21,100 nucleotides of DNA. Origin: Candidatus Shapirobacteria bacterium CG06_land_8_20_14_3_00_40_12. Lineage in GTDB: Bacteria > Patescibacteriota > Microgenomatia > UBA12405. The notes under the pieces were generated by a model. That model was not told the DNA's origin. It did no database searches and was given only the letters and a program-made list of their open reading frames with translations. Shown piece by piece: positions 12,701-20,462 of this stretch (positions within the stretch are counted from its first letter, which is position 1; each line of letters begins with the position of its first letter). Position numbers and translations under genes: made by a program. The DNA lies in contig PEWA01000008.1 of NCBI GenBank assembly GCA_002780135.1, forward strand, positions 163-21,262, written 5' to 3'.

Positions 12701-12730
12701 TTGGAGAAGTAGAGAGTATGTGCCTATAAT
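12701..12730 (+). promoter_or_regulatory. Promoter with operator-like palindrome upstream of the recombinase gene
   Basis: TTGGAG (12701-12706), an 18-nt spacer and TATAAT (12725-12730). The -10 box lies inside the palindrome TGCCT-ATAATA-AGGCA (12721-12736), so a repressor could block it. The leader to the ATG at 12813 would be about 75 nt. A second -10-like TACGAT, preceded by TGC, lies 12 nt before the ATG. Confidence 0.5.
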
Positions 12731-12812
12731 AAGGCATAAATTATATATGACTTCACTAAAGGCCCCAGAAATGAAGATTTAGTTGATTTTGTGCTACGAT
12801 AGTCTTAGAAAT

Positions 12813-13751
12813 ATGAAATTGGAGGAAGGAATCGTTAGATTTTTAGAACATTTAGAAATTGAAAGGAATGCTTCAAAGTTAACGGTTAGAAATTACCGAC
12901 ATTATTTGGAAGTGCTGTTGACCTATCTTCAGGCCTCAGGGATTATGGAACCGACACTCGGTGATATTAATCAGGAGACAATTAGAAAGTTTAGATTGTA
13001 TTTATCACGGTTACCGGGCTTACGAGGTATTATGAAAAGTGTGACCCAGGGCTACTATGTGATAGCCATTCGATCTTTTTTAAAATGGTTGGTTCGAAAC
13101 GATTTTCAGGTAATGCAGCCGGAAAAAATAGAAGTTCCAAAAAATGCTGAACATTCCTTAAAATTTCTAGATGAAGATCAAATTGGGAGGTTGTTGTCTC
13201 AGCCAATATTGTCAACCAAGATAGGCTTAAGGGACAGGGCCATTCTGGAATTATTGTTTTCTACTGGGTTACGGGTATCGGAAGCGGTAGCTTTAAATCG
13301 GGATCAGATTAACTTGGAGAGTCGGGAGTTTGGAGTTGTTGGGAAAGGTGGTAAGGCCCGGGTAGTGTTTGTTAGCCAACAAGCAGCAATGCTGATAGAC
13401 AGATATATAAAGTCACGGGTGGATAGGTATAAACCATTGTTTATCCGTTTTGGAGGAAAAAAGGATGTAGCTAGTAGCGACGAGGAGTTAAGATTATCGG
13501 CCAGATCAATTCAGAGGTTGGTGAAACATTATGTTCGACAGGCCAAAATTCCGGTTGATGCCACTCCTCACACTTTACGTCATTCTATGGCAACTGATTT
13601 GTTGCGTTCCGGGGCCGATCTGCGGTCGGTTCAGGAATTGTTGGGTCATCGTAATATTGCCACTACTCAAATCTATACCCATGTGACCGATTCCAGGTTG
13701 CGGGAGGTACACCAAAAATACCACTTAGGAAATAGGGAAAAAAAGATATAA
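12813..13751 (+). CDS. xerC: Tyrosine recombinase of the XerC/XerD family
   Basis: Site-specific recombinase with an N-terminal SAM-like DNA-binding domain (about residues 1-100; FLEHLEIERNASKLTVRNYRHYL) and a C-terminal catalytic domain. All active-site residues are visible: Arg154 (STGLRVSEAVAL), Lys178 (GKGGKARVV), His253-x-x-Arg256 (HTLRH), His279 (LLGHRNIATTQIYTHV) and the nucleophile Tyr288. The 312-aa length is normal. The ATG at 12813 gives the standard N-terminus; earlier starts add unrelated residues. It stands alone, with a dif-like palindrome and other inverted repeats upstream. CPR genomes often carry a single Xer that probably serves chromosome dimer resolution; an integrase of a small element is the alternative. 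The XerC versus XerD label is arbitrary. Confidence 0.92.
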   Translation: MKLEEGIVRFLEHLEIERNASKLTVRNYRHYLEVLLTYLQASGIMEPTLGDINQETIRKFRLYLSRLPGLRGIMKSVTQGYYVIAIRSFLKWLVRNDFQVMQPEKIEVPKNAEHSLKFLDEDQIGRLLSQPILSTKIGLRDRAILELLFSTGLRVSEAVALNRDQINLESREFGVVGKGGKARVVFVSQQAAMLIDRYIKSRVDRYKPLFIRFGGKKDVASSDEELRLSARSIQRLVKHYVRQAKIPVDATPHTLRHSMATDLLRSGADLRSVQELLGHRNIATTQIYTHVTDSRLREVHQKYHLGNREKKI

Positions 13752-14218
13752 TTACTATATCATTCTATATCACTTGTTTTATTAAGACTCCCCTTTCGGA
13801 GAGGATAAATCGCATTGGTAAGAAAATTTTTTAGAGTTTGTGAGAAAAAGTTTCAAAAAAATTGGACAAATTTTACTGGTAATAGTATGATTCAGAAATT
13901 TTACGGAATTGGGAATAATACACAGACTGTTGGAAACATTATATTAATTTTTGGAGGTAATTTGTCCAGAATTAAACTGGATCAATATGTAACCAGTGTG
14001 TCCTATAGTTGGGTGTTTATGCCAAAGGATGCCATAAAATTGTAATTACCACTCCCCTACCTTCAAGTAAACGTTGTTTTTGCCGTAATTTAGGCCTATG
14101 TTGGGTTTTTATATCTGACTAACAGTCACGCTATTAGACTGCCAATTAAGGTAATCAGAGGAAGGCTATCTTATAATAGTTAAAAACTAGTTGGCCTATA
14201 ACAAAAAATGGTGAAAGC
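13752..14218. other. Intergenic region between the recombinase and gyrA
   Basis: About 470 nt downstream of two convergent genes. It holds a 10-bp inverted repeat, TGGACAAATT (13863-13872) with AATTTGTCCA (13959-13968), and a small CAGTC/GACTG stem at 14125-14143. An open frame of 76 codons (13815-14045) has a TTG start, no ribosome site and an asparagine-rich composition; I do not call it a gene. No T-tailed terminator was found for gyrA. Confidence 0.5.
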
Positions 14219-16831
14219 CTATAAGATCGTGAGGCTGTTAACTCTGTCCTCTGAGGTTTTAAGTCTCATTAATATAACGCCGCGAGTATTTCGGGAAAGA
14301 ACGGGAATATTTTTTAAGGGTAATTTAATAGTGACTGCTTTTTTAGAGATTAGTATTAAAAGCTCTGTTTTTTCATTAACAACGGCGGTAGCAGCAATAT
14401 TGCCGGTTTTAGTGGAAAGATTAGACACCTTAACACCAATACCTCCTCGTTTTTGAAGTGGGTAGAGATAGACATCACTTCTTTTACCGACTCCGTTTTC
14501 GGTTACCACCATTAAATGTCGAAATGAGGACTGGCTTCTTTTTGGGGGGAGAATGTCCATGGAGATAACTTCATCCTGGTCTTTGAGGGTAATTCCCCGA
14601 ACTCCCCGGGTGTGTCGGCCCATGGGACGGGTATCGGTTTCGTTGAAACGAATACATTTACCCATTTTGGTAGCCAGAAATATTTGATCATTACCGCCAG
14701 TGGTCTTGGCCCAGATGAGTTGGTCACCGATATCTAATTTAATGCTGGTAAGCCCAGATTGGCGGATGTTGGCAAATTTTTCAATAGCTGTTTTTTTGAT
14801 AACACCCTTACGGGTAGCCAGAATAATAAATTTGGAATCGGATACTTTGGCAATCGGAAGAATGGCTTCGACTTTTTCGCCGGTGACGATGTTAATTAAG
14901 TTAACTACTGCTTGTCCTTTTGACTGTCGGGAGGATTCGGGAATTTCCCAAACTTTGGTTTTGAAACAACGACCTTTGTTGGTAAAAAAGAGGAGATTGT
15001 CGTGAGTATTGACGTTAAACAAGCTCTCGACTTCGTCTTCGGTTTTGGTTGACATTCCGCTGATACCCGTGCCTCCCCGTTGCTGGGTGCGATAGGTATC
15101 TTGAGGTAAACGCTTGATATATCCACTTCGGGTGATGGTAACCAGGGTTGGTTCGGAAGGAATCAGATCTTCCTCACTAAAATCGGCCAGGTCCCGGACA
15201 AAGATTTTAGTCAGTCTGGGATCAGCATATTTTTCCTTAACTTCTCGGTTTTCGTTTTTTAGAATGGTAATCATTTTACCGGCAATAGTGATAATAGCGG
15301 TGAGGTTGCTAATGACTTTTTGGATGTTGACATATTCATCTTCAATTTTTTGACGTTCTAGGGCAGCTAAACGTCTAAGTTGCATTTCAAGAATGGCATT
15401 GGCCTGAAGATCGCTTAAAGAGAATTTTTCCATTAGATTCGTTTTGGCAGTATCAGCAGTTTCTGAAGCTCGGATGGTTTTGATGACCGCATCCAGATTG
15501 TCCAGGGCAATTTTTAAGCCTTCAAGAATGTGAGAGCGTAAATAGGCGGCTTTTAAATCAAAAATAGTTCGTCGGTGGATGATTAACTCTCGGTGACGGA
15601 GAAAGAGAAGTAAAAGTTGGCGAAGGTTTAGGGTTTGGGGAATACCGCCAACCAGAGCCAACATGTTGGCAGAATATGATGACTGAAGCGGAGTATATTT
15701 ATAGAGTTTATTTAAAATTGATTTGGGTTTACCGGTTTTTCTAATTTCCAGAACTACCCGAATACCATGGCGATCAGATTCGTCGCGAAGATCACTGATT
15801 CCTATGATTTTTTTATCGGTAGCTAACTGGGCTATCTTTTGCACCAGCTCGGCTTTGTTGACCTGATAGGGAATTTCGGAAATAATAATCCTGATTTTAC
15901 CGGATTTAGTTTCGGTGATTTCGGCACGTCCTCGGAGAGAAAATTTACCCCGGCCTGTTTGATACATTTCAATAATGCCTTTTTTGCTAAAGATCTCGCC
16001 GGCGGTGGGAAAGTCCGGACCGGTGATGAACTGACAGAGGTTTTCGACGGTGGCGGTGGTTTCCAAGTTGAAGTGTTGTTGTTCAAGAGTGGTAACCGGA
16101 AGAAGAATTTTTTCGATAGTGGTGAGGTTTTTTTGAATCAGAGGCTTGATCTCTAAGTCAGGGGTTGTTTTTTCTAAATGACAATTGTCAAGAATATAAT
16201 CTATGCCATCGCAGAGTTCACCAAGATTATGGGGTGGAATTCGAGTCGCCATACCGACAGCAATACCGTCGGCGCCGTTTAAAAGTAAATTAGGAATTCG
16301 AGAGGGCAGTACGGTTGGTTCAAGGGTGGTAGCATCGTAATTATCCATCATGTCTACGGTTTCCTTATCAATGTCGGCAATTATTTCCGGGGTCAAACGA
16401 CTCATTTTGACTTCGGTGTACCTCATGGCAGCCGGCGGGTCGCCATCAATGGAACCAAAATTTCCCTGACCTTTGACTAAAGGATAGCGAAGAGAAAAAT
16501 CCTGGGCTAAGCGAACCAGGGACATATAAACGGCAGCATCACCGTGAGGATGATAGGACTTGAGAACATCGCCCACCACGGCGGCCGATTTGACATTTTT
16601 GCCGGTAGGTCCCAGACCCATTTTGTGCATGGCATAAATGATGCGGCGGTGAACCGGCTTGAGACCATCACGGACATCAGGCAGGGCTCGGGAGACGATA
16701 ACCGACATGGCGTAATCAAGATAGGATTTTTCCATCTCCGGAACAATATCAACGTCAATTATTTTGCCGGCATTGTTGATAAAGACTTTGTCGTCTTTAA
16801 CCATTTTGTTAGGAGTGTTATCTTGCGGCAT
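14219..16831 (-). CDS. gyrA: DNA gyrase subunit A
   Basis: Breakage-reunion subunit of gyrase. The catalytic Tyr138 is in AAMRYTEVKMS after Arg137. The N-terminal domain (YLDYAMSVIVSRALPDVRDGLKPVHRRI) and the coiled-coil region are complete, and the C-terminal beta-pinwheel is present, with repeated blades such as VVTENGVGKRSDVYLYPLQ. Total 870 aa, a normal length. Two features differ from E. coli. The positions matching Ser83 and Asp87 of the quinolone region are Ala99 and Met103 (HPHGDAAVYMSLVR). The GyrA box, QRRGGKG in E. coli, reads QQRGGTG at residues 583-589, so two positive charges are lost. Three nucleotides separate it from gyrB, so the two form one operon. Confidence 0.97.
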   Translation of the reverse strand: MPQDNTPNKMVKDDKVFINNAGKIIDVDIVPEMEKSYLDYAMSVIVSRALPDVRDGLKPVHRRIIYAMHKMGLGPTGKNVKSAAVVGDVLKSYHPHGDAAVYMSLVRLAQDFSLRYPLVKGQGNFGSIDGDPPAAMRYTEVKMSRLTPEIIADIDKETVDMMDNYDATTLEPTVLPSRIPNLLLNGADGIAVGMATRIPPHNLGELCDGIDYILDNCHLEKTTPDLEIKPLIQKNLTTIEKILLPVTTLEQQHFNLETTATVENLCQFITGPDFPTAGEIFSKKGIIEMYQTGRGKFSLRGRAEITETKSGKIRIIISEIPYQVNKAELVQKIAQLATDKKIIGISDLRDESDRHGIRVVLEIRKTGKPKSILNKLYKYTPLQSSYSANMLALVGGIPQTLNLRQLLLLFLRHRELIIHRRTIFDLKAAYLRSHILEGLKIALDNLDAVIKTIRASETADTAKTNLMEKFSLSDLQANAILEMQLRRLAALERQKIEDEYVNIQKVISNLTAIITIAGKMITILKNENREVKEKYADPRLTKIFVRDLADFSEEDLIPSEPTLVTITRSGYIKRLPQDTYRTQQRGGTGISGMSTKTEDEVESLFNVNTHDNLLFFTNKGRCFKTKVWEIPESSRQSKGQAVVNLINIVTGEKVEAILPIAKVSDSKFIILATRKGVIKKTAIEKFANIRQSGLTSIKLDIGDQLIWAKTTGGNDQIFLATKMGKCIRFNETDTRPMGRHTRGVRGITLKDQDEVISMDILPPKRSQSSFRHLMVVTENGVGKRSDVYLYPLQKRGGIGVKVSNLSTKTGNIAATAVVNEKTELLILISKKAVTIKLPLKNIPVLSRNTRGVILMRLKTSEDRVNSLTIL

Positions 16832-16834
16832 ATT

Positions 16835-18769
16835 TTATATATCCAGCGTGGCTAGGTGGGCGTGGGTAACAATAAATTTTTTTCGGGGGGGTACTTCTTC
16901 GCTCATCAGGGTCCGGAAGACCTCATCAGCTTTTTGAGCATCAGCAATGGTAATTCGCTTAAGAATCCGGGTTTCCGGATTCATAGTGGTGGTCCAGAGT
17001 TGTTCCGGATTCATTTCACCTAAACCCTTGTAGCGTTGAACCGAATATTTTTCGTCAGTAGAGAGTCCGGTTAAATATTTTTCTTTTTCTTCTTCGGTGT
17101 AGGCATATTTAATAGATTTACCCTGTTTTACGGCATAAAGAGGTGGCATGGCAATATAAACATAACCTTTTTCCACGGTATAGGAAAGGTGACGGAAAAG
17201 AAGAGTCAGCCAGAGAGTGTTGATGTGGGAGCCGTCAACGTCGGCATCGGCCATTAATATTATTCGGTGATAGCGGAGTTTTTCCGGATTAAGTGAATCC
17301 CCGATACCCATACCGATGGCAATAATTAAATCCTTAAATTTATCGGAATTAACAATCTTATCCAGACGCATACTTTCAGTATTTAGACCTTTTCCCCAGA
17401 GAGGCAAAATGGCTTGAAACTTGCGGTCCCGGGCTTGTTTGGCAGAGCCGCCGGCGGAATCCCCTTCGACCACAAAAATTTCACATTCCTCCGGTTTTTT
17501 TGATTGGCAGTCGGCCAATTTTCCCGGAAGTCCCAGGGAATCAAAGGCACCTTTGCGCATAATAGCATCTTTGGCAGCTTTGGTGGCTTTGCGGATTTGG
17601 ATGGTTAAGAGGGTCTTGCCGACAATGGTTTTGGCAATATCAGGATGTTCTTCGAAAAATATATCCAATTCTTCCCGAACAATTTTGGCAACAATGGGTT
17701 GGACTTCAGAATTGCCTAACTTTCCTTTAGTTTGACCTTCAAACTGAAGATCTTTACTTCCCATTTTGATAGAAATGATGGCGGTAAGACCTTCACGGAC
17801 ATCGTCGCCGGTAATGGAGTCATCCTTGTTTTTAACCATCTCTTTCCGTTCGGCGTAATCTTTGATAGATTTGGTTAGAGCAGTTTTGAAACCGGAGAGG
17901 TGGGAGCCGCCTTCATGAGTGTTAATGATATTGACGAAAGAAGGGGTGTTTTCCTGAAAGGAATCATTGTATTGGATGGCAACTTCGGTATCAATTCCTG
18001 AATCAGCCCGATGGAGGTAGATGGGAGGATGAAGAACAGTTTTACCTTTGTTGATTTCGGACAAAAGTGAGAGAATGCCTCCTTCAAAATAATAATGGTG
18101 CTCACCGCCATCCCTTTGATCAAAAAAATGAAAGTATATTTTACTGGTTAGATAAGCACGATCCTTAAGCGAGCGGATAATGGTTTTGGTATCTAACTCA
18201 ATTCCCTCTTTAAAAATTTCCGGGTCGGGGGAAAAAGTAACTGTGGTTCCGGAAACAGTGTTGGGAATTAATTTTTCCAATAAGGAAACTTTGGTTTTAG
18301 GAATAGTGGTCAAAGAACTTTTTACCTTACCTCGGGAAAATTCCATGGAATATATTTTTCCGTCCTGGCGAACTTCAACCTGATAAAGATTACTTAAAGC
18401 ATTGACGCAGGCGGCACCGACACCGTGGAGACCACCGGAGATTTTGTAGGCAGTACCTTCGAATTTACCACCAGAGTGCAAGGTAGTCATAATCACTTCC
18501 AAGGCTGGTTTTTTGTATTTGGGCATGATATCAACCGGAATTCCCCGGCCATCATCGGCGATAGTGGCTGAATTATCAGGATGAACAATGACCCAAATGT
18601 TTTTAGCAAAACCAGCCAGGGCTTCATCGATACAGTTGTCAATAATCTCATTAAGACAATGGTGAAGACCGGTAATATCGGTGGAGCCAATATACATGGC
18701 TGGTCGTTTACGAACCGGTTCAAGACCTTCAAGAACCACAATTTGCTGACCGGTATATTTTTGATCCAT
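16835..18769 (-). CDS. gyrB: DNA gyrase subunit B
   Basis: ATPase subunit of gyrase, 644 aa, the short form without the E. coli insertion. The GHKL ATP site is seen as NEIIDNCIDEA (40-50), ADDGRGIP (71-78) and GGLHGVGAACVNALS (112-126). The TOPRIM domain has EGDSAGGSAKQARDR (Glu435) and DADVDGSH (508-515). The C-terminal QRYKGLGEMNPEQLW is intact. The ATG at 18769 is preferred over the GTG 24 nt upstream, because those extra codons (SEGQRGF) are read from a palindromic repeat. The same repeat supplies GAGGGG as ribosome binding site. A possible promoter is at 18852-18879. TopoIV ParE is the alternative, but the gyrBA order and the GyrA C-terminal domain favour gyrase. Confidence 0.96.
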   Translation of the reverse strand: MDQKYTGQQIVVLEGLEPVRKRPAMYIGSTDITGLHHCLNEIIDNCIDEALAGFAKNIWVIVHPDNSATIADDGRGIPVDIMPKYKKPALEVIMTTLHSGGKFEGTAYKISGGLHGVGAACVNALSNLYQVEVRQDGKIYSMEFSRGKVKSSLTTIPKTKVSLLEKLIPNTVSGTTVTFSPDPEIFKEGIELDTKTIIRSLKDRAYLTSKIYFHFFDQRDGGEHHYYFEGGILSLLSEINKGKTVLHPPIYLHRADSGIDTEVAIQYNDSFQENTPSFVNIINTHEGGSHLSGFKTALTKSIKDYAERKEMVKNKDDSITGDDVREGLTAIISIKMGSKDLQFEGQTKGKLGNSEVQPIVAKIVREELDIFFEEHPDIAKTIVGKTLLTIQIRKATKAAKDAIMRKGAFDSLGLPGKLADCQSKKPEECEIFVVEGDSAGGSAKQARDRKFQAILPLWGKGLNTESMRLDKIVNSDKFKDLIIAIGMGIGDSLNPEKLRYHRIILMADADVDGSHINTLWLTLLFRHLSYTVEKGYVYIAMPPLYAVKQGKSIKYAYTEEEKEKYLTGLSTDEKYSVQRYKGLGEMNPEQLWTTTMNPETRILKRITIADAQKADEVFRTLMSEEVPPRKKFIVTHAHLATLDI

Positions 18770-18770
18770 A

Positions 18771-18816
18771 AAACCCCTCTGTCCTTCGGACACCTCCCCT
18801 TCAAAAAGGGAGTTTT
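18771..18816. repeat. Palindromic repeat in the gyrB leader
   Basis: Two adjacent hairpins: GTCC/GGAC with loop TTC (18781-18791), and CTCCC (18794-18798) with GGGAG (18808-18812). The type (GTCCGAAGGAC next to a CTCCCTTTTT...GGGGAG stem) is familiar as a dispersed repeat in other bacterial genomes. The minus strand provides AGAGGGG just before the gyrB start, so repeat sequence forms the translation start region. Confidence 0.5.
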
Positions 18817-18851
18817 ACATTGATAAACATCCGAATTAGTGAGATAAATTA

Positions 18852-18879
18852 ATTGTAGCAGATATAAATAGCTTAACAA
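18852..18879 (-). promoter_or_regulatory. Promoter of gyrBA
   Basis: On the minus strand TTGTTA (plus 18874-18879), a 16-nt spacer and TACAAT (plus 18852-18857). The mRNA leader would be about 75 nt and include the two hairpins at 18781-18812. Confidence 0.5.
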
Positions 18880-18978
18880 TAGGCAAAATAGCCGGAAAGA
18901 TCGGGGAAATTTGGAATAAAAACTGTATCAAATTATATCAAAAAGATCTAGATTTTTAGGCCGATTATAAGGCAAAAT

Positions 18979-19007
18979 TTGCATTGATTAATAGAATGAA
19001 TTATAAT
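18979..19007 (+). promoter_or_regulatory. Promoter of the 58-aa gene
   Basis: TTGCAT (18979-18984), a 17-nt spacer and a perfect TATAAT (19002-19007). The ATG at 19019 follows after 11 nt, so the leader would be at most about 5 nt. Confidence 0.5.
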
Positions 19008-19018
19008 ACAAGCTCAGT

Positions 19019-19195
19019 ATGGGAAATAGACAGTTGGTTGGGGTTGAGAAGGGGGTAACAATTGTGGATTTTAGAAATAGAAGAGGGGTTGTTATTTCTA
19101 GTGATGAGAATATAGATAATGAGGTAATAAGAAGAATGACGGGATTCAATGGAAAGGTGTTGTTCACGCTTCCTGAAGGAATTAGTTTTAAGTGA
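19019..19195 (+). CDS. Hypothetical protein, 58 aa
   Basis: Not recognised. It starts MGNRQLVGVEKGVTIVDF and ends LFTLPEGISFK. Alternating hydrophobic residues (VGVEKGVTIVDFRNRRGVVIS) suggest a small beta-hairpin, followed by a polar helix (DENIDNEVIRRM). Support for a real gene comes from a well-spaced promoter with a perfect TATAAT ending 11 nt before the ATG. There is no Shine-Dalgarno, so the message would be leaderless or nearly so. It ends in TGA and converges on the methyltransferase gene with a 6-nt gap. Confidence 0.45.
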   Translation: MGNRQLVGVEKGVTIVDFRNRRGVVISSDENIDNEVIRRMTGFNGKVLFTLPEGISFK

Positions 19196-19201
19196 GGCGG
19201 T

Positions 19202-19738
19202 TTAGAAGCGGCTTTTGTTTATGGCTTGATAGCCGATGATGGTGGCGGCTAAAAGGACATTGAGGGATTTGTTGACACCGAACATGGGGATTTCAACAAT
19301 TTGGTCACAAAGTTTTAGAATCGACTCCCCTACTCCATTAACTTCAGAGCCGGCGATGATGGCCAGAGGAAATTGATAATTGGCTTTTTGATAATTAACA
19401 CTTTTTTTATTTTGTTCACAGGCGATAAGGTGATAATTTTCGGATTTCAGTTTTTTTAAACAGGTAATGGTATCGGGGTAGTGTTCCCAGGCGACCCACT
19501 TCCAAGTGCCAATAGAAGCCCGGTGAATTTTGAGGTTGGGTGGAGTGACCACCGGACCACAAAGACACAGTTTTTTAACATTAAGAGCATCGGCCAAACG
19601 AAAAAAAGAACCGATATTGTAGGTATCGACAACATTATCAAGAACAATAACCAGAGGGTTTTTGCTGGATTTTCGTTGATGTCGACTTCCCCGCCCGAGA
19701 CTACTTTTCCGAAGTTGATGAGAATTTAATTTGAACAT
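19202..19738 (-). CDS. TrmH/SpoU-family RNA 2'-O-methyltransferase
   Basis: A SPOUT-class enzyme that transfers methyl from SAM to a ribose 2'-OH in tRNA or rRNA. The three family motifs are present: NVVDTYNIGSFFRLADA (motif 1, with the catalytic Arg), PLAIIAGSEVNGVG (motif 2) and VEIPMFGVNKSLNVLLAATI (motif 3), which together form the knotted SAM site. At 178 aa it matches minimal TrmH/TrmL-like forms and lacks the N-terminal substrate-binding domain of RlmB. The ATG at 19738 is chosen because a perfect TATAAT lies 6 nt upstream; the longer frame would run across that promoter. A basic stretch (LRKSSLGRGSRHQRKSS) near the N-terminus may bind RNA. The target is unknown. Confidence 0.9.
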   Translation of the reverse strand: MFKLNSHQLRKSSLGRGSRHQRKSSKNPLVIVLDNVVDTYNIGSFFRLADALNVKKLCLCGPVVTPPNLKIHRASIGTWKWVAWEHYPDTITCLKKLKSENYHLIACEQNKKSVNYQKANYQFPLAIIAGSEVNGVGESILKLCDQIVEIPMFGVNKSLNVLLAATIIGYQAINKSRF

Positions 19739-19744
19739 GGATTG

Positions 19745-19750
19745 ATTATA
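19745..19750 (-). promoter_or_regulatory. -10 box of the TrmH-family gene
   Basis: A perfect TATAAT on the minus strand, then 6 nt (CAATCC) and the ATG. No -35 hexamer is evident. Transcription would start at the start codon. Confidence 0.55.
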
Positions 19751-19827
19751 ACCGAATATTGGGTATTTTTGTGAGTTTCTATGTGGGTAAATTATCAAAA
19801 TATTATGTAGAGATACGATTAATATAT

Positions 19828-19856
19828 GTAGAGACGTGCCACTGGCGCGTCTCTAC
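19828..19856 (+). repeat. REP palindrome, copy 1
   Basis: 29 nt: arms GTAGAGACG and CGTCTCTAC around TGCCACTGGCG, able to pair almost end to end (14 pairs including one G-T). It lies 24 nt upstream of the transposase ATG. Confidence 0.9.
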
Positions 19857-19868
19857 ATCTGAAAAAGA

Positions 19869-19874
19869 TACAAT
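19869..19874 (+). promoter_or_regulatory. -10 box of the transposase gene
   Basis: TACAAT, then exactly 6 nt (TAATTT), then the ATG at 19881. It fits the leaderless geometry seen at other genes in this window. Confidence 0.45.
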
Positions 19875-19880
19875 TAATTT

Positions 19881-20462
19881 ATGGAGAAAAAGTTTGGGGA
19901 TAAATTTCGGATTAAAAGTGGTCGTCTAAAAAATTGGGATTATTCAAGTCCGGGAATATATTTTGTAACTATTTGTACGTTAAATCATAATAATTTCCTT
20001 GGAGAGATTAATAACGGAGTTGTGATTTTATCTGAGAAAGGATTGATTGTTGAAGAAAATCTGAGAAAAATAAGTGCTATATATCCTTTTGTATTGATAG
20101 ACAAATATGTAGTAATGCCTAATCATGTTCATCTGTTAATTAATATTACTATGCATAAACAAGTAGAGACGTGCCACTGGCGCGTCTCTACTGAAAAGTT
20201 ATTGAGTCAGAAAAAGATTGGGCAAAACAATAAAGCTGGTGAAGCAATTAAGTATTGGAAAGGAAATTCATTGGGGTCGATTATTAATCAGTTCAAGATG
20301 TCGTGTACAAAAGAGATTCGAAAATTGGGTTTATTTTTTGCCTGGCAGAGTAGATATTTTGATGAAATTGTCGGAGATGAAAAACGATATTGGCAGATAA
20401 TAAATTATATAAAAAATAATCCCAAGGATTGGGGTGAAGATAAACTATTTAGAAACGAGTAG
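19881..20462 (+). CDS. REP-associated tyrosine transposase (Y1/HUH, RAYT)
   Basis: A 193-aa HUH single-strand nuclease of the Y1 transposase family. The beta-strand motif GIYFVTICTLN (25-35) is followed by the HUH motif at His82-Val-His84 in VVMPNHVHLLI, and the nucleophile is probably Tyr176 in the RAYT-typical INYIKNNPKDWG. The segment FFAWQSRYFDEIVGDEKRYWQ (152-172) is also characteristic. Residues 95-104 (VETCHWRVST) are encoded exactly by REP copy 2, an in-frame 29-nt palindrome, and the stop codon TAG is the second to fourth bases of REP copy 3. The gene is otherwise intact. There is no Shine-Dalgarno; the -10 box is 6 nt upstream. It is divergent from the TrmH-family gene. Confidence 0.9.
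   Translation: MEKKFGDKFRIKSGRLKNWDYSSPGIYFVTICTLNHNNFLGEINNGVVILSEKGLIVEENLRKISAIYPFVLIDKYVVMPNHVHLLINITMHKQVETCHWRVSTEKLLSQKKIGQNNKAGEAIKYWKGNSLGSIINQFKMSCTKEIRKLGLFFAWQSRYFDEIVGDEKRYWQIINYIKNNPKDWGEDKLFRNE
20163..20191 (+). repeat. REP palindrome, copy 2, inside the transposase reading frame
   Basis: Identical in all 29 positions and same orientation as copy 1. Its first base is the first base of codon 95, and 29 nt plus one following base make exactly ten codons. Confidence 0.92.

Larger units (their letters stand above)
12036..12812. other. Long intergenic region rich in inverted repeats
   Basis: About 780 nt with no large gene. From left to right: a G-run-rich purine stretch (12049-12105, with GGG/GGGG at 12069, 12087, 12093 and 12103 that could form a quadruplex), a dif-like palindrome (12273-12302), a possible 49-codon frame holding two hairpins (12380-12529), a 72-nt inverted-repeat element (12613-12684) and a promoter (12701-12730) for the recombinase. 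No match to tmRNA, RNase P RNA, SRP RNA or 6S RNA was recognised. Confidence 0.6.
19812..19883 (+). repeat. Direct repeat of the transposase promoter/start region around REP copy 1
   Basis: GATACGATTAATATATG (19812-19828) and GATACAATTAATTTATG (19867-19883) match at 15 of 17 positions. The second contains the -10 box and start codon of the transposase; the first ends where REP copy 1 begins. REP copy 1 thus sits between two near-copies of the same promoter-ATG unit. Confidence 0.6.

Noticed and set aside
12036..12812. Replication origin near gyrBA/dnaB
   Set aside because: No cluster of DnaA boxes (TTATNCACA), no dnaA or dnaN, and no skew switch; only one weak TGTGGAAAA-like match near 12305.
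13815..14045. 76-codon open frame downstream of the recombinase
   Set aside because: TTG start, no ribosome site, no family resemblance, and a 10-bp inverted repeat inside it; more likely non-coding.
18770..18793. GTG start for gyrB adding SEGQRGF
   Set aside because: These codons come from a palindromic repeat; the ATG at 18769 has a ribosome site and gives the standard N-terminus.
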